DNA of 64,000 nucleotides, taken from contig JANMDU010000086.1 in NCBI GenBank assembly GCA_031376455.1, positions 28,834-92,833 on the forward strand, read 5' to 3'. The DNA comes from JANMDU01 sp031376455 (lineage in GTDB: Bacteria; Pseudomonadota; Gammaproteobacteria; Burkholderiales; Burkholderiaceae_C). A program made the position numbers and the translations under genes. Below, in pieces: positions 42,062-50,315 of this stretch; within the stretch, counting starts at the first letter, position 1, and each line of letters opens with the position of its first letter. Under the pieces are notes generated by a model, which saw only the letters and a program-made list of their open reading frames with translations, searched no databases and was not told the DNA's origin.

Positions 42062-42267
42062 GCGGCAGGCTACGCGCTGTGCGGCTGCGCCCAGAGCAGC
42101 GAACCCTTCGGGTGAGCATCTGCAGTGCTCGCTTTCCAAGGCCGCAAAAACAACTCTTCTTCGCTCAAACACGTTTTTGCTAAGGCGAGTACGCCTTACC
42201 TTTGAAAGCTGTGCGCTTCGAGCTCGCTGCTCAATCGGGCTCAGCCACACAGCGCGTAGCCTGCCGC
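42062..42267 (+). other. Multibranched structured element 1, copy B
   Basis: The basal stem 42062-42086 pairs with 42243-42267. Compared with copy A, the left arm has GCAGGCTAC for GCAGCCTAC and the right arm has GTAGCCTGC for GTAGGCTGC, so the pair is inverted but kept. The first hairpin is ACCC-TTC-GGGT (42103-42113) against CGCC-TTC-GGCG in A: two more compensated pairs. The GCAAAAAC/GTTTTTGC and AAGGCG/CGCCTT stems are retained. Confidence 0.55.
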
Positions 42268-42373
42268 GAGAGCATTCACGGTGGCGTGCAAACAGTGGTG
42301 CGCAAAGATGATTCCAAATCGTACAAATATCAGAACGCAACCATAAGTTCGCTAAAAGCACGATGTGGCAGTG

Positions 42374-42526
42374 CCGTGGCCATGCGGCACAATCAGAGAG
42401 GCGGGCTGGAAGCGCGGAAGAATTTGGACATAGTGCTCCTAAAGCGCCAACAATCTCAGCTCAAATTCTGAGCACTGCACATGCTCACCGCGAAGCGGGC
42501 CGGCTCTCGTGCGGCATGGCTACGGC
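42374..42526 (+). other. Structured element 2, copy B
   Basis: GCCGTGGCCATGC (42374-42386) pairs with GCATGGCTACGGC (42514-42526), with one G-T wobble. An inner GAGAG/CTCTC stem replaces GAGCC/GGCTC of copy A, and AGAATTTG/CAAATTCT is kept. Confidence 0.5.
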
Positions 42527-42587
42527 ACTGTCGCAGCGTGCGCTTTCGCAGCGTGCGCTTTCGCCAAAGAAATGAGGTGACCGAAAA

Positions 42588-42655
42588 CTATGATTTCGAT
42601 AGCACTCTGCGCATTAAATACGCCGGCGACAGGCCACTTTCGCTTCAAAAAGACG
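42588..42655 (-). repeat. SR copy downstream of rplY
   Basis: Reverse orientation: TTTCGATAGCACTCTGCGCA, TTAAATACGCCGGCG, AGGCCACTTTCGCTT, AAAAAGACG. It lies between direct repeat B and the rplY terminator. Confidence 0.8.
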
Positions 42656-42658
42656 TAA

Positions 42659-42684
42659 AAAAACCCGGCGAACCGGGCTTTTTA
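42659..42684 (-). terminator. rplY terminator
   Basis: In the minus direction: GCCCGG-TTCG-CCGGG with a UUCG tetraloop followed by TTTTTTT. It terminates the rplY transcript; the plus-strand reading also has a short T-run, so it may work both ways. Confidence 0.85.
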
Positions 42685-42699
42685 TTGAAGCGGAAGAAA

Positions 42700-43383
42700 T
42701 TACTTCTTCGCAGCAGGTGCTTTAGCAGCGGGAGCGGCTTTTGCATCCTTGGCAGGTGCAGCGGCTTTCGCATCTTTACCTGCTGGTGCTTTTGCATCAG
42801 CAGCTGGTGCTTCTTCTTCAGCGGCAGCAAGCGCGACGACGGAGACGATCACAGGATCGATCTTGCCGCGCGTGACAACTTTCACGCCTTTTGGCATGGT
42901 GATGTTGCTGACATGCAAGCTCGTGCCTTTCTTGAGACCAGACAAATCCACAGCGATAAATTCTGGCAAGTCTGCAGGGAGGCAGGTCACTTGAATTTCA
43001 TTGACCACGTGGTTAACCAAACAGGCATCTGTTTTCACAGCTTGCGATTCGGCTTCGCCTGAGAAGTGCAATGGCACTTTCATGGTGAGCTTGGTGTTGG
43101 CATCTACACGCTGAAAGTCAACGTGTGTTGCTTGTGGCTTGTAGGGGTGATACTGCACATCGCGCAGCAGCACTTTGGACTCGACGCCAGCAATTTCCAT
43201 GTCGAGCACAGTGGCGTGGAAGGCTTCTTTTTTCAAGGCAAACCACAATGCGTTGTGATCGAGCTCGATCAGCGCCGGAGCGGTGGTACCGCCGTAGACG
43301 ATACCAGGCACTTTGCCTGTGATGCGGAGACGGCGGCTCGCACCCGTGCCCTGCTTTGCGCGCTCAAAAGCGGTGAATTTCAT
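42700..43383 (-). CDS. rplY: 50S ribosomal protein L25 (CTC/TL5 form)
   Basis: About 227 residues. The N-terminal L25 5S-rRNA-binding domain ('MKFTAFERAKQGTGASRRLR', 'GKVPGIVYGG') is followed by the TL5-type beta domain ('HLPADLPEFIAVDLSGLKKG') and an Ala/Lys/Pro-rich tail of about 40 residues. ATG 43383 is the conserved start; the frame continues upstream without conservation. Usually pth follows rplY in this order of bacteria, but here a terminator, an SR and direct repeat B follow instead. Confidence 0.95.
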   Translation of the reverse strand: MKFTAFERAKQGTGASRRLRITGKVPGIVYGGTTAPALIELDHNALWFALKKEAFHATVLDMEIAGVESKVLLRDVQYHPYKPQATHVDFQRVDANTKLTMKVPLHFSGEAESQAVKTDACLVNHVVNEIQVTCLPADLPEFIAVDLSGLKKGTSLHVSNITMPKGVKVVTRGKIDPVIVSVVALAAAEEEAPAADAKAPAGKDAKAAAPAKDAKAAPAAKAPAAKK

Positions 43384-43518
43384 ATTAATACTCCAGTAGA
43401 AGTGAGCCGCGACCAGCGCACTTCGGTTTAACAACCGACTCGACACATAATGCGCCGAGCAGGGCTTGCAACTGAGAAAAGCAGTTGCGACTTATCGCCT
43501 CACATCAGAATAAATCGC

Positions 43519-44493
43519 TTAAAACAAATCACTCTGATCGGAGAACAAACTCATTACCGACTCACCATGCGCAATGCGCTGAATCGTCTCTGCAAAAAGG
43601 GGCGCAACGCTCACCTGGCGGATACGTCCGCAAGCTCGGGCAGCTTCTGCCAGCGGAATCGTGTTTGTGATCACCACCTCATCAAGTGCCGTGCCCTTGG
43701 CAATTCGATCAATCGCCGGGCCGCTGAAAACGGGGTGGGTGCAGTAGGCGTAGACCTTTTTTGCACCGCGCTCTTTGAGCACTTCAGCAGCTTTCACCAG
43801 CGTGCCTGCTGTATCAATCATGTCATCCATGATGACGCAATTACGGCCATCAATCTCGCCGATCACATGCATCACCTCAGACACGTTGGCTTTCGGGCGG
43901 CGCTTGTCGATGATGGCTAAATCGCAGCCGAGCTGCTTGGCCAGAGCCCGCGCACGCACCACGCCGCCCACATCAGGGGAGACGACGATCAAATCCTCGT
44001 AATTCTTGCTGCGCAAATCATTGAGCAAAACAGGCGAGGCGTAAATATTGTCAACTGGAATATCAAAGAAGCCCTGAATCTGATCCGCATGCAAATCCAT
44101 CGTGAGCAAACGGCTCACGCCCACGGTTTGCAGCAAATTGGCCACCACTTTGCCGCTGATGGGCACGCGGCTCGAACGCGGGCGGCGATCTTGCCGGGCA
44201 TAGCCAAAGTACGGGATCACGGCGCTGATCCGCTCAGCGGATGCACGCTTCAATGCATCGACCATGATCAACAATTCCATCAAATTCTCATTCGTGGGCG
44301 CACAGGTCGATTGCACGACGAACACATCGCGAGCTCGCACGTTTTCTGTGATCTCTACAGCGACTTCGCCATCCGAGAAGCGGCCAACAGTTGCACCGCC
44401 GAGTTTGATGCCCAGATGCGCGGCGATCTCTTGCGCCATCACAGGATTGGCGTTGCCAGTGAAAACCATGAAGTCGGGGGTGGGCTGGGTCAT
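43519..44493 (-). CDS. prs: Ribose-phosphate pyrophosphokinase
   Basis: A 324-residue class I PRPP synthase making PRPP from ribose 5-phosphate and ATP. Seen are 'FSDGEVAVEITENVRARDVF', the flexible-loop region 'YFGYARQDRRPRSSR', the metal site 'DLHADQIQGFFDIP', and the PRPP loop 'CVIMDDMIDTAGTL'. It lies between tRNA-Gln and rplY, the standard arrangement in the group. Confidence 0.97.
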   Translation of the reverse strand: MTQPTPDFMVFTGNANPVMAQEIAAHLGIKLGGATVGRFSDGEVAVEITENVRARDVFVVQSTCAPTNENLMELLIMVDALKRASAERISAVIPYFGYARQDRRPRSSRVPISGKVVANLLQTVGVSRLLTMDLHADQIQGFFDIPVDNIYASPVLLNDLRSKNYEDLIVVSPDVGGVVRARALAKQLGCDLAIIDKRRPKANVSEVMHVIGEIDGRNCVIMDDMIDTAGTLVKAAEVLKERGAKKVYAYCTHPVFSGPAIDRIAKGTALDEVVITNTIPLAEAARACGRIRQVSVAPLFAETIQRIAHGESVMSLFSDQSDLF

Positions 44494-44568
44494 GTCAGTG
44501 GCGGTGGGTGAGGCCGTTTGAGTGTTTTAAGGTGACTAACGAAGACAAAACCAGCGTCATAAAGAATT

Positions 44569-44645
44569 TGGCAGGGGAAGAAGGATTCGAACCTTCGCAT
44601 GTCGGAATCAAAATCCGATGCCTTAACCAACTTGGCGACTCCCCT
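44569..44645 (-). tRNA. tRNA-Gln (anticodon TTG)
   Basis: A 77-nt cloverleaf on the minus strand. Acceptor AGGGGAG pairs with TTCCCCT, the discriminator is G, and CCA is encoded (44569-44571). The anticodon arm TCGGA-TTTTGAT-TCCGA gives anticodon TTG. The T-loop reads GGTTCGAATCC. It lies between ispE and prs, as expected for the order. Confidence 0.97.
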
Positions 44646-44716
44646 GCACTGGGCAGCATGTTTTAACACGCCACCCGAAATCAGAATGATTTTTCATCAT
44701 TCACTTGCAGTGTTTG

Positions 44717-45610
44717 CTAATTCGCTAAAAGCTCGATCAAAGGATGAGCGTCTAACGATTTGCAAACTCTTTGCTGCCAGTTCGCAGGAATTGCGCTTAT
44801 ATCTAACGAGCTGCTTTGAGAAAAGCTGCGTGAGACGGGCGCAAAAACCGCGCTGCCAGAGCCTGTCATGCGTGGTTTTAAACCTTGCTGTTCGAGCAAT
44901 GCAAGTGCTTGGTTCACTTGCGGCTCAATCAACGCGCCAACATTCTGGAGATCGTTACAACCAAAGTCGTAAGGATTTTCAGCAAAGACTGAAATTATAG
45001 CATTGGGCGTATCGCGCTTAAGAGCAGGATGGCCAAAAATTGCCGGTGTGGGCAAGCCGCGCTCTGGTTTGACGACGAGAAAATGTTGATTTGTATCAAG
45101 CATACCAGCGGGCAAAGGCTCTATTGCCTCGCCAATGCCGCTCACCCAGGCATTGCATCCGCGCAGGAAGAAGGGCACATCCGCGCCAAGCGTCAAACCA
45201 ATCTGCTCCAATTTTGAGAGCGGCTGCCGCAGATTCCATAAACGATTCAACCCCAAAAGGCATGTGGCTGCGTCCGATGAGCCGCCGCCCATACCGGCTT
45301 GCGCAGGAATTCGTTTTTCAAGTTCAATGTGCGCGCCTAATGTGCAGCCCGTGGCTTCTCTGAGAGCGCGAGCCGCTCGTGTGCAGAGGTCGTCTTCGGG
45401 GAGCAATGCGCCAGCATGGGGCATAAGATCTTCACGCGAGATGATGCCGTCGCCGCGTAAGCTCAGGTGAATGGTGTCTTGCCAGTCGATGAGCTGGAAA
45501 ACGGATTCAATCAGGTGATAGCCATCGGCTCTTTGGCCTGTGATGTGCAAGAAGAGATTGAGCTTGGCCGGTGCGGGTAAATCACGCAACTCCTTCAAAG
45601 ATGCTTTCAT
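44717..45610 (-). CDS. ispE: 4-diphosphocytidyl-2-C-methyl-D-erythritol kinase
   Basis: A 297-residue GHMP kinase of the MEP isoprenoid pathway. 'PAPAKLNLFLHITGQRADGY' is the N-terminal signature, 'IPAQAGMGGGSSDAATCLLG' the ATP loop, and 'MTGSGSAVFA' the third GHMP motif. ATG 45610 overlaps lolB by 4 bp and fits the family start; the longer open frame would invade lolB. Confidence 0.95.
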   Translation of the reverse strand: MKASLKELRDLPAPAKLNLFLHITGQRADGYHLIESVFQLIDWQDTIHLSLRGDGIISREDLMPHAGALLPEDDLCTRAARALREATGCTLGAHIELEKRIPAQAGMGGGSSDAATCLLGLNRLWNLRQPLSKLEQIGLTLGADVPFFLRGCNAWVSGIGEAIEPLPAGMLDTNQHFLVVKPERGLPTPAIFGHPALKRDTPNAIISVFAENPYDFGCNDLQNVGALIEPQVNQALALLEQQGLKPRMTGSGSAVFAPVSRSFSQSSSLDISAIPANWQQRVCKSLDAHPLIELLAN

Positions 45611-46146
45611 GGCTGCTCCAAAGCGATGCGCATGACAGCAGGTGTTGGAGACGTGCGCCGGGCGATGATGCGGCCATTGGCGTGTTTGGTGAGATCTACC
45701 TGCCAATCGCTATTTTGAGCAGAGCTGGTGTGCCCTTCGAGCCAATCAAACAGTTGCGCCAATGAAAGTGATGCGCCCGTAGCGCGTTGGATCAGATCAT
45801 CCGCATTGGCAAAAATTTGCCTCTGAGCGCCACGCAAGATCACAGCGATCTCGGGCTGCCAGCGTAGTTGCATCACGATTTGGCCTAGCGGCGAGAGTAA
45901 ATCAAGCTCGCCAGTTTTGGCATTGCCGCGCAGCTCAAAGCTGCCTGAGAAAGACTGTTGCTGATCGCTGGAGTCGGCGCTGGGCTCGATCACCAAGCTA
46001 AGGCGGCCCGAGTAGCTCTCGCGTGGCTTGGGCAACGCGTTTCCAGGTGCTTTTGGGCTGTTCGCCGGCGTATTTGTTGCGCAACCTGCTATAGAAATAA
46101 TAGTAAATGCTGTGCCTGCGGCCAGCCATGAGCGACGTTGGATCAC
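45607..46146 (-). CDS. lolB: Outer-membrane lipoprotein insertion factor LolB
   Basis: A 179-residue lipoprotein that receives lipoproteins from LolA and inserts them into the outer membrane. The lipobox 'ISIAGC' puts the acylated Cys at residue 22. The body has 'YSGRLSLVIE', 'FSGSFELRG' and 'TGELDLLSPLGQIV', typical of LolB. Residues about 13-33, which include the lipobox Cys, are encoded within a diverged SR copy. Lies between the TPR gene (3 bp) and ispE (4-bp overlap). Confidence 0.88.
   Translation of the reverse strand: MIQRRSWLAAGTAFTIISIAGCATNTPANSPKAPGNALPKPRESYSGRLSLVIEPSADSSDQQQSFSGSFELRGNAKTGELDLLSPLGQIVMQLRWQPEIAVILRGAQRQIFANADDLIQRATGASLSLAQLFDWLEGHTSSAQNSDWQVDLTKHANGRIIARRTSPTPAVMRIALEQP
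46049..46108 (+). repeat. SR copy over the LolB lipobox
   Basis: TTCGCCGGCGTATTTG, TTGCGCAACCTGCTAT, AGAAATAATAGTAA: core and tail match with substitutions. Host gene on the minus strand, so it is read in the reverse SR frame as 'TIISIAGCATNTPAN', with the lipobox Cys inside it. Confidence 0.7.
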
Positions 46147-46149
46147 GCT

Positions 46150-47964
46150 CTACAGCCTCACGCGCAGCCGCTTGAGCGTCTCAATCAGTACTTCATCCTC
46201 TTTATCAAGCAGCATGCATTCTTTAAAAATAACCACCGCTTTATCGCGCTGGCCGCTCACCCACAGCACTTCGCCCAAATGCGCACCAATCTCCGCATTC
46301 GGGAACGCTGCGTAGGCTTTCTCAAGCAACGCGATGGCTTCTTTCGTGTTGCCCAAGCGGAATTCGACCCAGCCTAGGCTATCAGTGATCGCAGGATCAC
46401 CTGGCGCGAGTTCCATGGCTTTTTGCAGCAAAGTTTTTGCCTCAGGTAGGCGGACATTGCGCTCTGCAAAAGAGTAGCCCAGCGCGTTGTAAGCATAGGC
46501 GTAGTCGGGCTTGACTTCGATGGCGCGGCGCATGAGGCGCTCCATCTCTAGGTAGCGCTTGAGCTTCTCCGCTGCGCTGGCTTGTTGGTAGATCAGTTCG
46601 TGATCCGGCTGCGATGCAGTGTTCGCAACAGCTAAGAGATCGAAGGCGGCAAGGTATTCCTTGTTGGTTTGCAACAGCTGCACTTCGGTGAGCAATTTTA
46701 TGCGGCGATCCGCTGCGCCTTCTAGGCCTTGGCGCTCAGGCAACTTGCGGATGAGCTCACGCGCCTCACTGAGTTTTCCTTGCTTGGCAAGCAAGGAGGC
46801 GCGTCGGCTCTGCGTGCTGACCAGGGCTTGGGGGCTATCAATCTTGCTGAGCCAGCTCTCGGCCAGCGAGAAATCTTTGCGTTTCTCAGCGATTTGCGCG
46901 AGTGATAAATAAGCCTGCGTGAGGCCGCGTTGCTTTTCTTCGCTATTGCGCTCAGGGTTGATTAGTTCGATGTAGCGTTTGAGCGATGCATCGGCTTTGT
47001 CGATCTGGTTGTCTTGCAATTCGAGTGAGCCTTGCAGCGCCCAAGCTTCGGCCAGATCAGGTTTGCTCTGGATGAGTCGCTGCACTTGGGTGTTGGCGTC
47101 AAAGTTGCGCTGCGCATCGATCAGAGCGCGCACATAGCCTAGGCGCACTTCAGAAATGGCTTCGGCGTTCTCCAAATACTTGCGCACGATGGGCTCAGCG
47201 CCCGGCTGCTTGGGATCCATCAATTCGAGGGCGAGCAGGGCCGGGCCTATTGACTTGGCGTCTGCTGCTTGCGAACGCGCAGCGGCATCCACTGCGCCTG
47301 AAGCATCAGCAGCTGCCAAGCGAGTGCGGCCTATTGCTGTCCAGCTCGCGGCGGCTGTAGCGCTGTTGGTGGCAAACTCGGCGAGCGCTTGTTCAACCAA
47401 GCTCGTAGCGGCTTTTTTGTCGGTCGAGCGGGCATACAAGCGCGGAATTTGTGAAATCGCTGCGCTGCGCTCGGCGGCGGGCGTGAGCTGAATTTGTGTG
47501 CGCAAAGGCTCAGCCGTCTCGGCTAGGCGGTTGAGTGCGAGCAGCACTTGCAGCACTTGCAAATTCGCATCGCGCGATTGCGGCTGAGCGCTCTTCCAGG
47601 CACGAGCGGCTACCAAGGCGGGCTCTCCTGCTCGGCCCGCAATCGCCATTTCGACGGCGCGCTGGTAAAGCGATGCATCATTGGTTTTGCGCGCTGCATC
47701 GAGCACGAGCTGGTAGCTAGTGCCCGCCGAGCCGCCTAGGCTGGGAATCGCATTGAGTTCGCCGAGCAAGAGCTGATAAAAAAGCTCTGCATCCATGTTG
47801 GAATTGCTGATCGTTTCTGTCATTGCGCCGGTACTGGCCGCTGGCGTAGAAGCTGCAGGACGCGCTGGGCCGCGTTGTTGGGCGATTGTGTGGGCGAACG
47901 ACTGGGCGCTGCTGATCAATATTGTTACGCAAGCAAGCGTCGAAAGCGTGGTTTTGGAAAGCAT
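46150..47964 (-). CDS. Secreted TPR-repeat protein
   Basis: A 604-residue protein with a Sec signal peptide ('LSTLACVTILISSAQSFAH') and TPR repeats through most of its length, clearest near the C-terminus ('EVKPDYAYAYNALGYSFAER', 'LAPGDPAITDSLGWVEFRLG', 'YAAFPNAEIGAHLGEVLWVS'). Such periplasmic TPR proteins precede lolB in this order of bacteria; the function is probably scaffolding for outer-membrane lipoprotein or envelope assembly, unproven. ATG 47964 is chosen for the signal peptide; the frame upstream overlaps mutM. Confidence 0.87.
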   Translation of the reverse strand: MLSKTTLSTLACVTILISSAQSFAHTIAQQRGPARPAASTPAASTGAMTETISNSNMDAELFYQLLLGELNAIPSLGGSAGTSYQLVLDAARKTNDASLYQRAVEMAIAGRAGEPALVAARAWKSAQPQSRDANLQVLQVLLALNRLAETAEPLRTQIQLTPAAERSAAISQIPRLYARSTDKKAATSLVEQALAEFATNSATAAASWTAIGRTRLAAADASGAVDAAARSQAADAKSIGPALLALELMDPKQPGAEPIVRKYLENAEAISEVRLGYVRALIDAQRNFDANTQVQRLIQSKPDLAEAWALQGSLELQDNQIDKADASLKRYIELINPERNSEEKQRGLTQAYLSLAQIAEKRKDFSLAESWLSKIDSPQALVSTQSRRASLLAKQGKLSEARELIRKLPERQGLEGAADRRIKLLTEVQLLQTNKEYLAAFDLLAVANTASQPDHELIYQQASAAEKLKRYLEMERLMRRAIEVKPDYAYAYNALGYSFAERNVRLPEAKTLLQKAMELAPGDPAITDSLGWVEFRLGNTKEAIALLEKAYAAFPNAEIGAHLGEVLWVSGQRDKAVVIFKECMLLDKEDEVLIETLKRLRVRL

Positions 47965-48025
47965 GAACGCATGATAATCGAACACTTGGATTCGTTCCCT
48001 TAGCTTGATCAATGAGCGTTTATAA

Positions 48026-48874
48026 ATGCCTGAATTACCAGAAGTCGAAGTGACGCGCTTGAGTTTTGCGGGGCGAATTGCGGGCGCGCAAGTGCAAGAT
48101 GTCCATGTCGGCAAACCGCTGCGCTGGCCGTTTGGTGTGGGCCTCGCGGGCGCGGCGCAAGAGGCGGTGGATGCGCTGGTTGGCGCGACTGTGCAAGGCG
48201 TGCGAAGGCGGGGCAAATATTTGCTGATCGATACGCTTAAAAACGCCAGGCCGGGTTTGCTCATCATTCATCTGGGGATGTCAGGCTCGCTGCTTTTCTC
48301 GCCGCGTTTGCCAGCTGTGGCTAAGCATGATCACTTTAGCTTGCTAACGAGCCAAGGCGAGCTGCGCCTGAACGATCCGCGCCGTTTTGGTGCCGTGATT
48401 TTTGCCTACTCCGAAAATGATCTGTGGCCTCACAAGCTGCTCGGCGGCTTGGGTGTGGAGCCGCTCACCGATGATTTCTTGGCTGAGCCGTTTCATGCCG
48501 CATGCAAAAAGCGCAGTGCCCCGATCAAGCAAGTTTTGCTGGCCGGCGACATCGTGGTCGGAGTGGGTAATATTTACGCCTCCGAAGCTTTGTTTCTTGC
48601 TGGCATCCGGCCGACGCTGGCTGCCAATAAATTAACCAAACCGCGTACAGCAAAGTTGCATGCTGCGATTAAAGAAGTCTTGCAAGCTGCGCTCGACAAA
48701 GGCGGCAGCACGCTGCGCGATTTCTCCAGTGCCACAGGCGAAGGCGGCTATTTTCAACTGCAAGCGAATGTCTATGGCAGAGAGGGTGAGCCTTGCCGCG
48801 TGTGCCAGACGCCGATCAAAATGATTCGGCAAGGGCAGCGAAGCACTTTTTATTGTGTGGCGTGTCAGAAATAA
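48026..48874 (+). CDS. mutM: Formamidopyrimidine-DNA glycosylase
   Basis: A 282-residue Fpg with the catalytic Pro-Glu start 'MPELPEVEV', Lys in 'VRRRGKYLLI', the H2TH region 'VGVGNIYASEALFLAGI', and a C-terminal zinc finger 'CRVCQT...FYCVACQK'. It removes 8-oxoguanine and formamidopyrimidines from DNA. It diverges from the TPR gene by 61 bp. Confidence 0.97.
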   Translation: MPELPEVEVTRLSFAGRIAGAQVQDVHVGKPLRWPFGVGLAGAAQEAVDALVGATVQGVRRRGKYLLIDTLKNARPGLLIIHLGMSGSLLFSPRLPAVAKHDHFSLLTSQGELRLNDPRRFGAVIFAYSENDLWPHKLLGGLGVEPLTDDFLAEPFHAACKKRSAPIKQVLLAGDIVVGVGNIYASEALFLAGIRPTLAANKLTKPRTAKLHAAIKEVLQAALDKGGSTLRDFSSATGEGGYFQLQANVYGREGEPCRVCQTPIKMIRQGQRSTFYCVACQK

Positions 48875-48898
48875 GCGCTAGTTTTTTACGTGAAATCA

Positions 48899-48941
48899 GC
48901 TTTTTTAGCACGTAGATACTGCGCGGGGTGCTATTTATTGA
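48899..48941 (+). repeat. Degenerate SR-like sequence upstream of the AHSA1 gene
   Basis: TTTTTTAGCACGTAGATACTG, CGCGGGGTGCTATTTATTG matches the SR leader and the GTGCTAT tail, but the GCCGGC core is lost. It ends at the ribosome-binding site GAGGAG of the next gene. Confidence 0.45.
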
Positions 48942-48948
48942 GGAGCAA

Positions 48949-49428
48949 ATGATGGAATCAAATCAACTTATCTTGCCTACTGAATTGGTTTTAGAGCGCA
49001 CATTGGTTGCGCCGCGCATGGCCGTCTGGCGCTGCTGGACGGAGCCTGCGCTGATGCCGATTTGGTTTTGTCCAAAGCCTTGGTACGTTAGCGATATCGC
49101 GCTCGATCTTCGCGTAGGTGGTGCAAGCTCGATGATGATGAATGGGCCTAACGGCGAGAGATTTCCCAATGGGGGCGTATATCTGCATGTGGATATTGGC
49201 AAGCGGCTCGTCTTCACAGATGCTTTTTCGAGCGCTTGGAAGCCATCAGGTAAAGCTTTTATGGTTGGCGATATTGAACTCGCCGATGCGCCCGGCGGCG
49301 GCACGCTGTATCGCGCTGTTGCTCGCCACTGGAGCACCGCAGACCGCGACGCGCACGAAAAAATGGGCTTCTACGAAGGTTGGGGCAAAGCAGCTGATCA
49401 GCTTGAGGCGCTCGCCAGCACACTCTGA
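48949..49428 (+). CDS. AHSA1/SRPBCC-family protein
   Basis: A 159-residue START/Bet v1-like domain: 'LERTLVAPRMAVWRCWTEP', 'PKPWYVSDIALDLRVGGASS', and 'HEKMGFYEGWGKAADQLEAL' as in the AHSA1/YndB group. These bind hydrophobic ligands; function here is unknown. The start follows GAGGAG 6 bp upstream. The sequence just before it is a degenerate SR-like stretch that ends at the ribosome-binding site. Confidence 0.85.
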   Translation: MMESNQLILPTELVLERTLVAPRMAVWRCWTEPALMPIWFCPKPWYVSDIALDLRVGGASSMMMNGPNGERFPNGGVYLHVDIGKRLVFTDAFSSAWKPSGKAFMVGDIELADAPGGGTLYRAVARHWSTADRDAHEKMGFYEGWGKAADQLEALASTL

Positions 49429-49464
49429 TTTTGAAGCTAAATCAGTGTTTTGCGCAGATTGGAT

Positions 49465-49492
49465 GTGCGCTAGATGCTACTAAAAAAGTAGC
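49465..49492 (+). repeat. SR tail-like hairpin
   Basis: GATGCTACTAAAAAAGTAGCA resembles the SR terminal hairpin. It lies between convergent genes and could be a remnant or simply a terminator hairpin. A similar tail-only sequence lies at 58166-58186. Confidence 0.35.
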
Positions 49493-49502
49493 AAGTGGCA
49501 TG

Positions 49503-50270
49503 CTAAGCCCGATGCCCGAGCGCAGTAGAAATCTCTTTTGCTGTGGCTTGCAATCTGGGCAGCCATTCTTCATTCAAACGATCAGCCGGGGCTGAGATCG
49601 ACAAGCCGGCCACGAGGCGCGATTGGTCGTCGTAAATGCCAGCCGCGATGCAGCGAACGCCAAGCTCGAGCTCTTCGTTGTCGCGCGATGTGCCGTATTG
49701 GCGGCATTTGGCCAATTCGCGTTCGAGTTGAGGCAGTTGCGTGAAGCTGTTTTTGGTTTGCCCGGCCAAGCCAGTGCGCGTGGCATATTGGCGCACACGT
49801 AGCGGTTCGTCAAAAGCCAAAAATAGTTTGCCCACGGATGTCAGATGCAGCGGTGCGCGGCCACCAATTGCGCGCACGACTTGCATGCCACTGCGTTCGG
49901 AGTAAGCACGCTCCACATAGACGATCTCATCGCCCTGGCGCACTGAGAGATTCACGGTTTGCTGGGTGGTTTTGTGCAGCTCGCGCATGGCAGGGAGCGC
50001 GACATCGCGCACATTCAGGCGATCTTTCACCAGATTGCCCAATTCGAGTAAGCGCAGCCCCAGCCGATAGCTGCCCGATTCGGGACGATCCACCATGCGG
50101 CCCATGGCCAGATCATTGAGGATGCGATGTGTGGTCGATGGGTGTAGGCCGGTTTTTTCGGCGATTTCTTTCAGCGAAATGACGCCATCGCGCGAGGAGA
50201 GCACATCCAGCAGCGCGAAGATGCGCTCGATAACTTGAATGGTGGGCTTGGTGGACGGTGTTTTTTTCAT
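49503..50270 (-). CDS. IclR-family transcriptional regulator
   Basis: A 255-residue protein: N-terminal winged HTH (residues about 10-70: 'IQVIERIFALLDVLSSRDGV', 'KTGLHPSTTHRILNDLAMGR') and a C-terminal ligand domain with 'RAIGGRAPLHLTSVGKLFLA' and 'ELGVRCIAAGIYDDQSRLVA'. The target is not evident; neighbours suggest none. ATG 50270 gives the usual start. Confidence 0.9.
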   Translation of the reverse strand: MKKTPSTKPTIQVIERIFALLDVLSSRDGVISLKEIAEKTGLHPSTTHRILNDLAMGRMVDRPESGSYRLGLRLLELGNLVKDRLNVRDVALPAMRELHKTTQQTVNLSVRQGDEIVYVERAYSERSGMQVVRAIGGRAPLHLTSVGKLFLAFDEPLRVRQYATRTGLAGQTKNSFTQLPQLERELAKCRQYGTSRDNEELELGVRCIAAGIYDDQSRLVAGLSISAPADRLNEEWLPRLQATAKEISTALGHRA

Positions 50271-50315
50271 GCGTTTGATGCGCTGCAACAAGAACGTAAA
50301 TTTTATAGTGTGAAA

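Larger units (their letters stand above)
42000..42542 (+). repeat. Direct repeat B: right boundary of the uronate island
   Basis: The second copy of the roughly 540-bp non-coding unit, same orientation as 29949-30490. Matching blocks are 42000-42274 and 42359-42542. It lies between the galactarate dehydratase gene and rplY. A tandem CGCAGCGTGCGCTTT duplication follows at its right end (about 42532-42563), then another SR. No coding gene is supported in 41988-42699. Confidence 0.85.

Noticed and set aside
42481..43062. 193-codon open frame overlapping the rplY end
   Set aside because: Antisense to rplY, Phe/Cys/Ser-rich from the reverse of the Ala/Lys tail; no gene.
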